DNA of 64,000 nt from Metaphire vulgaris. Taxonomy: Eukaryota; Annelida; Clitellata; Crassiclitellata; Megascolecidae. Position 1 is the first letter of the stretch. Each line of letters begins with the position of its first letter. Positions 46,151 to 57,987 of the stretch are shown here, in pieces. The stretch covers positions 11,582,908 to 11,646,907 of the forward strand of contig CM030869.1 of NCBI GenBank assembly GCA_018105865.1, in the 5' to 3' direction. Made by a program: the position numbers and the translations under genes. Below the pieces are notes generated by a model. It was not told the origin of the DNA. It made no database searches and worked only from the letters and a program-made list of their open reading frames with translations.

Positions 46151-46412
46151 TGTAATCTTTCCTCGTTTCGCTTCCATTTTCCCAGAAGTCCATTTCGGTT
46201 TCATCGCGTGTGGTCCCACAGTCACGTGACACGGGTTGACTTTTATAGCGCCATCATCCGCGCGAGGCGGCGTTGGTTATGCGATCGATTTTCGACGCAA
46301 CAACAAATTTCGTCGTCAAAGCGACAACAATAACAATAAAAACTGAATGTCCCAATAGCCACGAAGACAATGAATATTTTATTAAATACTCACGTGACTT
46401 ACGAACCTGCAC

Positions 46413-46414
46413 AC

Positions 46415-46498
<84 letters not shown>
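46413..46498. repeat. (CA)n microsatellite
   Basis: About 42 AC units without interruption. Confidence 0.95.
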
Positions 46499-46501
<3 letters not shown>

Positions 46502-46731
46502 ATAACTTGGGACCGACACTAAGAAAGAATGATCAGAGCCTGTGTGTCGAAGTGTCGAAGACAGAGACTGCGTTATCGTCTTAATTATTGACTCGAGTTA
46601 ATGAGCTGTCAACTGCGATCACGTGGGACTAAAAGAACCGCCATTTTGAAAAATGAAAGCCAAAACAATTAAAGAACTTATTACCTCAACGCGTCCAAAT
46701 GCCTTCCGTGTCCAAATGCTCACCACGTCCA

Positions 46732-46831
<100 letters not shown>

Positions 46832-47165
46832 TGTTTAAGTGGTTTAGGAGGTTAAGTAAGCCTGTATGAAAATTTCACAGAGTCCGACGATCTTATTTCT
46901 GTTCTCTACTTATGTCTGTTTGTCTGTCTGTTTGTCTATATTTGTCTGCCTGTGTGTTTCTTTTTCTCTAAGATCAGTTTTTCGGCAGATATAATTATGA
47001 TTCTCTGGGATTTCTCTGACAAACGGTTTTCTCCGAAACCATTCGCTTCGACTCGATTCTCAGTCGACGGGCCAAAGGACCGAGGTCAATTAACGGGGCA
47101 GGCGTATTCGCCACCGAGTTCCTCCCTCCTAAAGACCCTCCGATGCCAGAAGACAAGTGACCCCT

Positions 47166-47195
47166 CGGTGACCTCGGTGACCTCGGTGACCTCGG
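47166..47195. repeat. 10-bp tandem repeat (CTCGGTGACC)
   Basis: Three units of CTCGGTGAC-type sequence. Confidence 0.8.
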
Positions 47196-47315
47196 GACGC
47201 TGGAGGAAAATCCGTCTTGTGTCCGAACTCAGTGGAAAGGATGATCGACATCCTGAAGAAGAGAATTTACTTCTCGTAAAGCGTCGACTCTCTCTGCTCT
47301 CGTTCATCACGCTCT

Positions 47316-47318
<3 letters not shown>

Positions 47319-47352
<34 letters not shown>
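47319..47352. repeat. (CAG)11
   Basis: Eleven CAG triplets. They read as an alanine run in one frame, but no gene is supported around them. Confidence 0.92.
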
Positions 47353-47818
47353 TGTGACGAGCTTCTGATTCTGAAGAACTGCAATTATTATATAGTATTA
47401 TTATTTTTCTATTGCTCTAATCGAAGCCATACAGGTGTACTCGACGTATAATACAGGTGTCCTTGCTCGTGGAAAGAATTAATTTTCCTTTCACGATATT
47501 AAAAACTAAATGCTCGTCTTCGGAACAGCCTCAGAGTGCAATGCAAGAAGACTTATGGGTAAGTAAGTAAGTGAATGGTCGCGCACTTTCTGGATGAAAA
47601 ATTGCGCGTATACAAATGTCAAACGGAGGTTCATTAAATCACGTCTTCTCAGAAGTGATCGAAGGTGGATAATACACGCTAATGGAGGGGCGTTTGAGGG
47701 GGATCCGCGAGATGCAGAAGTCGCACAAGTGGATAGCCGTTGAAACTACTGTCACTTCGCGTACGTTTCGCCATTTAGACAAACCAATCTCTAGTGGCAC
47801 TTTGTGAAGAGACGGAAA

Positions 47819-47822
<4 letters not shown>

Positions 47823-47860
<38 letters not shown>
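47823..47860. repeat. (AT)n microsatellite
   Basis: About 19 AT units. Confidence 0.92.
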
Positions 47861-47863
<3 letters not shown>

Positions 47864-47910
47864 GCAGCAAAGAGGAAGAACAACGCAAAAATACTCGAAG
47901 CAAATGTATA

Positions 47911-48054
47911 CAGTAGAACTTCGTTATAACGGACTCGGTTATAACGCAAACTCGGTTATAGAGTGCCGCAATGTACGGTCCCGTGTGATGAGCTACTGCA
48001 TTGAATGGTTTTTGGATAATTCGGAAATAACGTTCTCAATTTTACAGACCCGCT
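47911..48054. repeat. pogo/Tigger-like terminal fragment, copy 2
   Basis: The segment starts CAGTAGAACTTCGTTATAAC after TA, then GGACTCGGTTATAACG. It is collinear with 1416-1551 to the ACAGACCCGCT phrase. No second inverted end was found. Confidence 0.65.
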
Positions 48055-49459
48055 AAATACATTACAACGAATTCTCCCTGCATGCATGCATGCATAATAT
48101 TGAACAAGAATGATAAGTATAATTCTGGAGCAGGCGCTATATAAATGATCAAATTACTTTACAGATATTTATTATTACAAATGAATATTTACATACAGAT
48201 CAATATAAGTATTGGATGAAGACATTTTTATTCCTTTGCCTCAAACTATTTCTTCAAGCGAAACCTTCTTTACCTTCACTAGAATGTGACGTCATCGACT
48301 TCGTATCGACCTTTGGATGATTTCCATCAACGACATGACCTCTAAAGACTCAGCTTCTATAGCGCCGCGACATAGTTTCAATTCAGATAGCATATTTTAC
48401 GCCATAGTGATAAATTACGATATAGTGATAGTTTATGGCATAGTGATAATTTAAAGCTTAGTGATAATTTGCGATCTCGTGATAATGACGCGTGAAAAGG
48501 CGACTAACCGTGTCTGAGATTGGTTTGACGATCTTCTGCCTCAAAATCTCCAACTATTCACGGTTCTGAATTTATACAGCGCCAACGCGTGAGTACATTA
48601 CTATGCTGTATACAACTGTATCGTTCCACAGCCAAACGGTCTTCTGTTTAGACGGCGATTTCGAGCAGCGAGCTGTCTCCCTGCACTCGGCGCCGAGCGC
48701 CAGTGTGCCCCAAGCGCCAAGAGCACCGTCGAGTAGTAGTATTGCCGCTGGAATTTTCGTTAGAAGACTCGCTGACGTCATCGGAAGGAGGCGCAGACGA
48801 CTACAAGTGACTCAGCAGAAGACGACGAGAGAGGCGAATCCTAGAAATTTCTGACATTTTACAAAAAAATGCTTTAAAAGTGAATTATGCTAAGACGAAG
48901 CTAAGACGTCGTCTGTGAGAATTCTAAACTTTGAATCCGTTCTTCGTGATTTTTTCCTAAAATGTTTCTGGCAGAATTTTTAGCGAAAAATACCAATTTG
49001 CCAAATAAATTGCAAGAGCATTTAGCCAAAAAACAGGATTTAAAAATACAAAAACATTATAGTGCACAAAGTTTATGCTTTTGAAAAGGTTCAGCGGCAG
49101 CAGAACTCTTCGTTCGCGTCTCTGGTGCTTCGTTGCTCTGCCCTCTATGACGTCACTGCCCCTTTACTCAAGTGACTACAATCACCCCCAACGCACTCGA
49201 AACATTGGTTCCCCACCATTTCCACCCAGAGAGACCATTGGCAGAGGGAGATGCAAGGTGAGGGAGAAGTAGAAGGAAACGAACGGAGTGGGAGATGAAC
49301 GACGGTAGAGAAGGAGGAGGAGGAGGAGGAATGAGAGGGGATTTAACTCACTCAGAGAAATGAAAAAAAGGGATAAAAGCAAGCCATGATATTCTGGTCT
49401 TGGGAAATAAATTAGAATTGACCGAAAAACGACGCCAGAGGACGCCTCTGCACATGCAA
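48055..49459. other. intergenic DNA with TGACGTCA and GCGCTATA motifs
   Basis: No gene is recognised. TGACGTCA lies at 48287, 48773 and 49148. GCGCTATATAAAT-like motifs lie at about 48133, 48355 and 48573. A (GGA)n tract is at about 49309-49330. Confidence 0.5.
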
Positions 49460-49467
49460 TTTCACTG

Positions 49468-49505
49468 CCTCCTCCTCCTCCTCCTCCTCCTCCTCCTCCT
49501 CCTTC
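49468..49505. repeat. (CTC)n microsatellite
   Basis: About 12 CTC triplets. Confidence 0.9.
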
Positions 49506-49726
49506 TCCTCATTTTCCTTGGAAACGTTTTAGCGAGTTTCCGTGCAAATTGTCCGCAGAGGCAATTCAGTTTGTCTAAATGATATACAACATAACGACAT
49601 AACTTGATAAGGGACAATGGAATTCTGAACGTTCTATGGAACTTTTTGAAACAAAGTGCCGCCATGCGCCTGGTGGTTGTTACTGCTGTTAGTACTGTAT
49701 AGTCTAGATAGACAGAGAGACGGAGA

Positions 49727-49905
49727 CAGACAGTGACAGACAGTGACAGACAGAGACAGACAGAGACAGACAGAGACAGACAGAGACAGACAGAGACAGA
49801 CAGAGACAGACAGAGACAGACAGAGACAGACAGAGACAGACAGAGACAGACAGAGACAGACAGAGACAGACAGAGACAGACAGAGACAGACAGAGACAGG
49901 CAGAG
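49727..49905. repeat. 10-bp minisatellite (CAGACAGAGA)n
   Basis: About 17 units of a decamer built from CAGA repeats; the first units have GTGA in place of GAGA. It is open in several frames on both strands only because of its simple composition. Confidence 0.93.
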
Positions 49906-52702
49906 ACAGAGGGAGAGGGAGAGGGAGAGAGTGGCTTATGCAAAAGCAATTTCATGATTGAGGGAGGAGGGGGAGAGAAATCAGTCTAAAAGCTTTGGCG
50001 GATGCTAAGCGGTGCCTGCCACCACCTCCCGCCTCCCCCCGCCTCCCCGTTGGTATGAGTCGTATGACAGAAATCCTCAATTAGTGTGAGAGATACCCCC
50101 AATAATCCAGAAATCTAGAAACAGTCATCTCTGCCTACCGACTATTTCCGTTTTTTAAATCCGTGGGAAATCGATATCCCATCCCCAAAATTGTCAGACA
50201 CCCAAATCCTATTTTTCGAATCGAAGGCTGTCTTCGACAGGTCACTCAGTAGCCGCTCCTCTGTTTGGCGCTACATAAAGAACGGACCACATGACCATTC
50301 TGACGTCACGGTCACCTGCGATCGTCGAATAACAGCGACAGCGAAACGCCGGCGGATGTGACGTCATCAGAATTGAGAGATTTCATTTGCAGATTCTTCG
50401 TCTTATTTAAATTTAAAGGCTAGAATTAAAGCGCCACTATCATCAGAATAGGATTGAGTTGACACTTTGATAGACTGAGAAGCTCTCAGTCGAGTGTTCC
50501 AAGCGAATGCGACCCCATTAGACAGTCGCTTAAGATGATTAGCAGACTGCTGGGTGGGGGTGGGGGTGGGGTGGCGGTCAAGGGGAGACTTTCGTGTAGT
50601 CGAATTCCCGATGATAAAATGTTCTGTCAATTTTCGACGAAAATGTGGCATCTTATGCGACTGCCGGTCATTTTGGGCTTCCGTACAATTGATATTGCGC
50701 TCTTACAAGTAGCCGTGGTCTCGTGGACGGGACCAATGTTCAGGCTGAGTAGATTCAGGAAATACGGTTCAAGATAATTAAACTTTCTGTTCAAAGTGAC
50801 GAATTTTTATTAGATTTGCTGTTCAGCTCATTCGTCATGGCAAGTTTTTGTACAATTTGAACCCGGAACATTTCGAGAATCCTTCGAAGATGCCTGCTGT
50901 CAAAATAATCCTCCAACAGACGATTTGAGCGAATGTTGGGAATCAAGGAATGAATGTCTCTGCAGGTTTCAATTTCCTCTAAGACCGGAAGAAACCTTCG
51001 CCATCACAATGGCAGAAAAGTCTCGGGATATTAGGAAACTTCGATTCTGGCGCTACACAAATTGACAGCATCTGATTCAAACTGCATGGGAGTCGATCTG
51101 AATGGCAGTTTTCTCATTTGCTGGCGCTGTGCATTATGGGCGATGCGCGTTCGTCTCAGTGTCCGACCATCACGTCGTCTTATCAAAGGCAGTCGTCAGA
51201 AACGCTTTCAGATGGAGGAAATATCGGAAAATCCCACCCTAAGAAATCCACTTGCCTCGATTCTCACTTTTAGACACCTTAACCGTATTTTTCCAACAGA
51301 AAAATTCGGCCAATGAAAAAATTCGGCCAAAATTTGCGGCTAAATTTCGGCTAATGCCAAAAATTCGGCTGAACGGCGGCTGCGGTGGGGGAGGCGTCTA
51401 TTCGCTATCCAATCGATACGCCGTGTATCGCAAAATTGCGACCGCTGCGACGAAATTGCTGTCAATGTCCTCTATTATCGCCCCCGTCCTCTGCATATTT
51501 CCCAGATAACAGATTGACGTCACGGGATTCGCCGGAAGTCGGTGGTTTTTATAGACGACGACGACGACGACGACAGTCTGTGACCTTTGAACCTGGTGGT
51601 CGCAGTCGAGAAGATTTCTCGACAGGTGTCGCCACCGATTCAGAAAACCAGACGCATGATGGTTCTCTTGCAACTGTGCTCTACTCATCGACTCTATGGA
51701 CACGAAGAACAGGATTGTCTGTCATGTCCAGTGCATGATTTGTCACGCCATTGTGAGAGGCCTGACTCCCCACTCAGGCCGCAATGACTTATGGGACCTC
51801 GGCTATCTCGTCGCCATAGTAACCTAGGTTTTGTCGTTGCCAATAACAATACGCTCATCATCATCATCATCATCACCTCCACCTTCGCCTCTTCTGGGTT
51901 GACTCGATCAATCGCAGTGAAAGACTCGAACACGTGACACAGCCTATTCGATCAATATAGCCCACCGGTTACCGTGGTGACCATAATCACGTGGCTTTGA
52001 AGTCTAGCAATTCCGCTTCATTCGCCAGGTGGTATGTTGTTGCTTTTGCTTTGCACCAATCGATAGGTGGCGCTTTACACCAAAGACCGTGAAAATACTC
52101 GTTTTCTCCAACATCAGAGCCCAAATCAAAGTGCCATCTTTTATGCTTCCTGAGGATTCTGAATTTATCTTCAGCGTTGGTTTGAATCGAAATACTACGA
52201 TTTCATTTTTATATTTAGTTTATTTTCTCGTCAGTAAAACATTCTTCGTTTACTAAAGCACTCATTTTGAGTGATTGGGGGAGAGAGGGGCGATGAAACT
52301 GACTCATATACAATGTTGACTAAAAAGTATGATATTGTCATCATTCGGCTCTATATAGATTCCGAGATTTCTCGCGAAAAATAGCGCTAGATAAATTGGC
52401 TTCTTCTGCGTAAACCGCGGCAATAAATTTTGAAACTTGCCGCTCTTAAAAAGATCTTCTAAAAACACGTTGCTCTTCTTCGGGTGGACAGAGGACTTTC
52501 GCCTCAAAGGACAGAAGACATCTGTAAGGGAAACTATTTAACCTATTGACTTTCTTCATGGACACACAATGTCCCTATTCAAGTATCAGTTATCCCACAT
52601 TCAGAGACAGCATTGCGTTTATATAGCGCTTTTCCTCAAGAACTATCGTAGCTGCGTATAGTACCACGACAATACAAGCCAGAAAGATATGAAATCTGTG
52701 GC
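49906..52702. other. intergenic DNA between the two receptor genes
   Basis: No exon is recognised. TGACGTCA lies at 50301, 50359 and 51515. Short (GAC)n and (ATC)n runs lie at about 51555-51573 and 51855-51874. GCGCTACAT-type motifs are at about 50268, 51048 and 52615. Confidence 0.5.
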
Positions 52703-53294
52703 CAGTGGCGTATTTAGGGGCATGCTCCTGATTCATAGCGTACCCCTTTGGTCTTTGGCCTTTGGCCTTTGGTCTTTGGTCATTCCCTTCGGTTGCACCG
52801 CAAAATAATTTAAAATTTGTTTTGGGGGCTATTTGTTTCACAACTTAATTTGTGCAATTAGTAAAAATGCAATAAAGTGAAGGAAACTTTAAGAAAGTAT
52901 GCGCTCCATGGGCGGATTTTATTAAAGGCAAGGGTAGGCTTAAGCCCAACTAATCCCACCAAAACAAAAAAATTGTTTTATCCATCAACACCAGGTCTGT
53001 CGCGTGCTGGATGGCACCCCCAGACCCCCATACTAGCCTACCCAAATATTAAACTCTAAATCCGCCTATGATGCGCTCCATAATTAATAAATGTTTCGTT
53101 ACTGCGTCGTTACAAATTGCAATCGGCTTTCGTCTGTTAAACAATTATGGAGCAAAAAATTGAGGTAATTAAGCGAAACTGCAGCATTTTAATAAACTTA
53201 AACTGTATGTTACTGCAGAACATAGAATAAAAGTTATTTTTCGAACTTCTTAAATTTCAGCTTACCCCTTTAAGCCTTTCTAAATACGCCCATG
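52703..53294. mobile_element. non-autonomous hAT element, 592 bp, containing a nested hAT MITE
   Basis: The inverted ends CAGTGGCGTATTTAG and CATGGGCGTATTTAG are flanked by a perfect octamer TCTGTGGC (52695-52702 and 53295-53302). Inside are a CTTTGGC/CTTTGGT minisatellite (about 52746-52781) and the family B MITE at 52907-53070. Confidence 0.92.
52907..53070. mobile_element. hAT-type MITE, family B, copy 2 (nested)
   Basis: The ends CATGGGCGGATTT and CATAGGCGGATTT (inverse) are flanked by a perfect octamer ATGCGCTC (52899-52906 and 53071-53078). Compared with copy 1 it lacks two short internal pieces. It is inserted in the larger hAT element and is therefore younger than it. Confidence 0.93.
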
Positions 53295-53302
53295 TCTGTG
53301 GC

Positions 53303-53722
53303 TGTGAGGAAGGTCTTACCGAAGACGACGACCTTGGCCATCGGAACAGCCATGCAGTCGTCCGCTGCCTGTCGATCGTCTGCCCTGCATGGGCGCAAAT
53401 AGCGCCATCGACTCCCATCTTTTATGCAGAAGAGAGTATGAAGACGGATTATTTATTATATAAAGCAAAGAGTTCACGTGAAATAGGGCAAAGTTTGACA
53501 CAGGTGCGATGCTATAATACAAATGTCATCTGTTAATTGTTGTGACCGATAGGTGGCGCTTTAGTTGGCCTCACTGGTATAGCATCTTCTATATATCGTA
53601 CCAGATCATCATTTGTTCGTCCAGAGGGTTTCTTAGCTTAGTTCAATTTTAAACCAAATGCAGTGAAGATCACGTGACAAACATAGTAATCAGACCGAAA
53701 TTCAAACGTCACGATCTGAAAA
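53303..53722. other. 3' flank of the SPR-type receptor gene
   Basis: No gene is recognised. The sequence contains TCACGTGA (53670-53677) and a GCGCC motif near 53398. Confidence 0.5.
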
Positions 53723-53747
53723 TGACGTCAGGCGCTGAATGACGTCA
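53723..53747 (-). promoter_or_regulatory. double TGACGTCA at the second receptor stop codon
   Basis: TGACGTCA lies at 53740-53747 and 53723-53730. The first includes the TGA stop codon (53747-53745 on minus), and the second follows 17 bp downstream. Confidence 0.5.
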
Positions 53748-54956
53748 CAGCTGAACGGCGCCGTTCTTCGATTGAATTTCGATGGTTCTCGACAGACCGG
53801 AAACGGAATGCTGCTTATTTCCGCCGGTGAAGAGACCTTTGAAAGTCTCTCTGAAATTCCGACTCATTCCGCAGTAGATGAAGAAGTTGACGGGGTAACT
53901 GAACAGCGTCAGGAGGTTGATGAAGAGCGACGCCACGCGACGGTCGTCGGCGCCCATCACGAGTCGATCGGTCGTGTTCTCGTAGATCATCGTCAGCATG
54001 AGAACGGCAAGAGGAAACTCGAGCAGCAGGAAGACGCCGATGACGGTGACCAGCATCAGCGTCGCCATGTTCGTCTCCGCCAGACACCTGCTCTCCGTCT
54101 TCCGGTTCAGTCTCAGCAGGTGGTCGCGTCTCACCTGCGCCGCTCGCATCGCCTCGAACAGCAGCGCGTTGAAGACGACGAGCAGGGCACAGGGAACCAG
54201 ATGAATGAATACGACACGGAACCACCAGTACAGACCGAGAACCAGTGCCAGGTTGCGCTGGACAAACGGAGCGAATCGCTGGTAGCACCCGACGACCTTC
54301 ACCCTACTGCCGGGGTCAGTCAGGGAATCGAGTTCCACCGGGTGGTAGGTGTACTCGAAGAAGCGACTCGCCTGAGAGGCAAAGGCTGCCAGGTAGATTC
54401 CGACGATGGCTTTGACGGCGTTGGGGATCGTGCAGAATGTCTTCGCCCTCTGTGAGTGACAGACCGTCACGTATCGTTGTATTGACAGAGCGACTGTCAG
54501 CCAGATTGACGCCGTGTGACTGACGGTCGGCAGGTGGAGCTGCAGCAGCGACGTGACGTAACACCATTCGAAGGGAACGTAGTCGACGTAACGACCGAGC
54601 GTGTAGAACAGGAAGAAGATCGGAACCGGAAACAGTCCGGTGAGCATGTCCGAGATCGCCATGGCAACGAGCAGCATGTTCGTCGTGCTTCTCATGTTCT
54701 TCTTCGTCAGGACGATGCACACGAAGATGTTCGTGACGATCGTCAGCAGGACGATGACCGGAGAGACGTAACCGTAGACGGTAACAGTGTATGGGAGACT
54801 TTCCATGTAAAACGGAAATGTGCAGTTTTCCGTTTCCCTTTCCGTTACGCTCAAATTGCAGAAGATCGGAAATTTCCGGTTCTCTTCTTCCTCATCATCC
54901 TCCTCTTCTTCTCCTTCCGCTTCCGCCCATGACACGATTTCTGGAATTTCGGCCAT
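53745..54956 (-). CDS. SPR: sex peptide / myoinhibitory peptide receptor-like GPCR, intronless
   Basis: One open frame encodes 403 residues. It has an acidic N-terminal tail (Asp/Glu 12-26), putative N-glycosylation sites NLS (34) and NCT (44), and seven membrane helices from about 62 to 362. Distinctive motifs are NMLLVAMAISDMLTGLFPVP (93-112), SIQRYVTVCHSQRAKTFCT (158-176), in which QRY replaces DRY, LLEFPLAVLM (311-320) near helix 6, and NLLTLFSYPVNFFIYC (347-362). The IQRYxxVCH...A+T(F/W)CT(I/M)P signature is shared with the Drosophila sex peptide receptor and its myoinhibitory-peptide-activated orthologues. Expected action is neuropeptide-activated Gi/o signalling at the plasma membrane. 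The start at 54956 is the first ATG of the frame. The stop codon is inside TGACGTCA. Confidence 0.88.
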   Translation of the reverse strand: MAEIPEIVSWAEAEGEEEEDDEEEENRKFPIFCNLSVTERETENCTFPFYMESLPYTVTVYGYVSPVIVLLTIVTNIFVCIVLTKKNMRSTTNMLLVAMAISDMLTGLFPVPIFFLFYTLGRYVDYVPFEWCYVTSLLQLHLPTVSHTASIWLTVALSIQRYVTVCHSQRAKTFCTIPNAVKAIVGIYLAAFASQASRFFEYTYHPVELDSLTDPGSRVKVVGCYQRFAPFVQRNLALVLGLYWWFRVVFIHLVPCALLVVFNALLFEAMRAAQVRRDHLLRLNRKTESRCLAETNMATLMLVTVIGVFLLLEFPLAVLMLTMIYENTTDRLVMGADDRRVASLFINLLTLFSYPVNFFIYCGMSRNFRETFKGLFTGGNKQHSVSGLSRTIEIQSKNGAVQL

Positions 54957-55138
54957 TTCCGTTTCAGACGACGACGTTCAACTCCGAACGGGGTTCCTAT
55001 GACTACGGCTTTTGTTAGCGCTGCTCATATACTGGCGCTAGATAAATGGTCGCCTCCTCAGATGCATCATTTCCACTCGTTCATCTGCAATTTTAATTTT
55101 CAAGAATTTCACTTTTAGAATTGATGTTGATCACGATC
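54957..55138. other. 5' flank of the SPR-like receptor gene
   Basis: No promoter motif can be assigned. A GGCGCTAGATAAAT motif lies at about 55033-55046. Confidence 0.4.
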
Positions 55139-55139
55139 A

Positions 55140-55226
<87 letters not shown>
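55139..55226. repeat. (CA)n(GA)n compound microsatellite
   Basis: About 9 CA units pass directly into about 34 GA units. Confidence 0.95.
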
Positions 55227-55231
<5 letters not shown>

Positions 55232-55297
55232 AGACAACACGAAACCATTTCACTAGATGCGGTCATTAAGCAAAACCATAGGATCAGAATAGTTTCT

Positions 55298-55324
55298 TCT
55301 CTCTCCTTCTCTCTCCTTCTCTCT

Positions 55325-55367
<43 letters not shown>
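55298..55367. repeat. (CT)n microsatellite
   Basis: TCTCTCCT units followed by about 20 CT units. It is complementary in sequence to the (GA)n 70 bp upstream, so the two could pair as an inverted repeat. Confidence 0.92.
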
Positions 55368-55370
<3 letters not shown>

Positions 55371-55533
55371 TGAAATCTAACTCAACTGCAGATGCCATGT
55401 TCCTCGGAATATTGGTGCTAATAGAATTTTGCTGAAATATAATTTCCCAATTTCTGTCTAAATAAATTGTCCATTGATTGGAAATCAAACACGCTGCTTA
55501 AAAGTCATGTTCTGCACTTCTCTTTTCCCCCTT

Positions 55534-55588
55534 TTCTTCTTCTTCTTCTTCTTCTTCTTCTTCTTCTTCTTCTTCTTCTTCTTCTTCT
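55534..55588. repeat. (TTC)n microsatellite
   Basis: About 17 TTC triplets. Confidence 0.93.
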
Positions 55589-56822
55589 ATTTACCCCTCT
55601 CCTCTTCCTCCTTCTTGCCTTTGACATTTTGACAAACCACAAACCACGCCGCTGCCATGGTAGAATCGGCGTCGCCTTTCCAACCGCCTGATTTATTTGA
55701 GACCGTTGCCATGGAGACGGCGTTTGACTAAACACCACTCGACTCGGTTGCCACGGCAACTGCCGCCCCAACCCGTTGTTATGCTGTCTCTGCCTTGACT
55801 TTGGTAAACTCTCTAGGCGCATAATATATCTGCGTAGAGACCATAGAGACGAATATATTTGAACGGGAGAACAGCATAATAGATATCTATGGTTTTCGCT
55901 GGAACCTTGTATCATTAATCCGGGTGAGAACAATTGCGTTCATATTTAAAGGAAAGTTGAATTTATGTGGCGCAATTTCTCACTGATTCGTCGGCGACAG
56001 GTCGAGTGAGTGATCGATGACGAAAGCGGAAGTCAAGTTTCCGGAAGTGGAAATAACCGCCGACGCTGATTGGTCGGTCGGTCGGTCGGTCGGCCGGCCA
56101 GAACGAGGCTATCGATTGTGAAGTAAACTGACAAACGTGGCGCTAAATAAATTAAAATCTCGACGACGTTGATCTTTTGAACTTTCAGGAGTTCACATTG
56201 TAAAAAACCTCTTATATGAAAATTTTCATGAAACATCGTTTATAGCTAAAATTGAAAAATACAGTAACCATTTTAAACCACTTTACACTTTATATTTTTA
56301 TATTTAATATATTTAATTATATTATATTATAATTTATAATTTATAAATTTATAAATAATATAAAATATTATCTATAAATATAATTTATAAGGTCACTGCC
56401 GGTGGAATTAATTGTCGGATGGAAGGGACTCTTCCACCAGGTGGAAAAATTATATTTGATTTCATAGATTGTCATTTTCGTTTATTCTAAGAATATTCGA
56501 TTTGCTTTTAGTCTATAAATGTCACTGGTTACGAGGTTTTCGTTCTTCTAGCGCCACCTATCTAGTTTCTCGTCGTCATTGTCGTTCTCGGAGTCACGTG
56601 ACGTTGCTGTTCTCGTTTGAGAGTCTTCTCAGGTTACTCGACAGTCAACAAAATCACCTCAATATCTATTCTTTGTTTCATACTAAGCGCCATCTCTCAG
56701 CTAAATTTCCTTAGGGGCCTACCTATAGAAGTTAATGCAGAAATAAGTAGTCGCCATGACAACGAGCTTATATACATATATATATTTTTTAAATATTTAT
56801 ATTTATTTTTATTTTTTGCTTC

Positions 56823-56865
<43 letters not shown>

Positions 56866-57512
56866 GTTTAAAAGATGGTTTTTTCAAGCACTAAAGTTGC
56901 CATGGCTCTAAATAAGTATGACAGATACTTAATTAAGATTCCTCTTTCAGAGAACGTTCCAATTAGGTTCCAATCAGATTTTGCTGAAGATAACAACATT
57001 GCAGTAAAAGGTACTTCGGTTTTAGTAAGTAAGTACTTGGGACGGTTTGCAAGCACGAAGCAAAAGTCGAACGGGCGCAATTTATTTAGCGCTATTCGCG
57101 AAAGAGTTGGAATAAACTACTGCGCCAAAGCAATCCGCGATCTTGTTTCAGTTCCCGAGAAAATGGCAGCCGGCCACTTCCGGTCTCGGAGAGGATGGGG
57201 TGGTGAGGGTGATGAAATATTAATGCCCCGTTCACACTGTGCGGCATTTTGCTCATTGACACAAAGCGACAACCATTCTGATCATTCTGATGTTCTATAT
57301 TCTAAATGGACAACTGTACGATAATATACCGTCAGTCACTGCCGCGTGCCATGTCACTCCACGTGACGCTATTCTATTCGGCGTCATCCCGTTGTCACTC
57401 GAACAATGACACCTGCGTGAAGTCGGCGTCATGGATAAATTGTGGTCGTGACCAAAGGCGCTGTGACAGAAAAGACGACTTACCATAGATTAATTATTGG
57501 AAGCCCATGACT
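55589..57512. other. intergenic DNA, AT-rich core
   Basis: 56280-56390 is almost pure A/T with TTTATAA-type inverted runs. An AT run is at about 56823-56866. (GGTC)n lies at about 56071-56092. A 149-codon plus-strand open frame (56875-57324) has no recognised motif and is not supported as a gene. Confidence 0.45.
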
Positions 57513-57987
57513 CTATGATTTATCATTTGTTACGATGACGTCATTTCCTGGAATAGAGATATTAGGAAGCAACGCCTTCTTCTTCTGCCCTTCGCTTTTC
57601 TCGGCCTCTGCTGACGCCAATGCGAAATTAATCCAGGCCTGTCTTCTCTTGTTGTTTTCTTCATCAAATTCCTGTTTCGATTGGCTCAGGTGTTGCCGCT
57701 GCTGTGAGCAAAAGCAAAAATTCACACATAGATCTTAGTTTTCTTAGAATCTATGTTCGTCTCAATCAATAAATCTTTTAACATAAACGTTTTAAAATTT
57801 GTGTTTTTCTATTTTTTTATAAACTCAGCCTTGATAAAAGTTTCGATGAAACTCAGAATCGATGACATACTCAATTACTTCTTATGTCAAAGGTCGATTT
57901 AATTGCCTGGGTGTTCAAAGTACCTGTTCAAAATTCTCGAATTTTAGAGTGACGTCATCGTCCAACAGCAGCTCTTGTTGCCATGGA
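57513..57987 (-). CDS. probable last two exons of an unrecognised gene
   Basis: The minus strand 57701-57513 reads in phase after a strong acceptor (TTTTGCTCACAG). It gives QRQHLSQSKQEFDEENNKRR, then QAWINFALASAEAEKSEGQ, a Lys-rich stretch, and an end of NISIPGNDVIVTNDKS before the stop. Upstream, a segment ending at 57924 with a GTACTT donor reads LLLDDDVTLKFENFEQ and joins in phase 0. The upstream boundary of that exon (about 57980-57987) is uncertain. Further exons may lie at about 58665-58610 and 59590-59510, where short plausible coding pieces occur, but I could not assemble them. The family is not recognised; the visible part is charged and helical, possibly coiled coil. Confidence 0.4.

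Noticed and set aside
47086..47368. Plus-strand open frame with a polyalanine run
   Set aside because: The alanines come from a (CAG)11 microsatellite read in another frame; no splice sites or conserved sequence were found.
49704..49961. Open frames on both strands across the CAGACAGAGA minisatellite
   Set aside because: Simple decamer repeat; openness follows from composition.
53739..54455. 238-codon plus-strand open frame opposite the SPR-like receptor
   Set aside because: Shadow of the receptor reading frame; highly charged composition and no independent support.
56875..57324. 149-codon plus-strand open frame
   Set aside because: It begins right after an AT microsatellite and contains no recognisable motif; the overlapping antisense frame is similarly open. 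A transposon fragment or chance is as likely as a gene.
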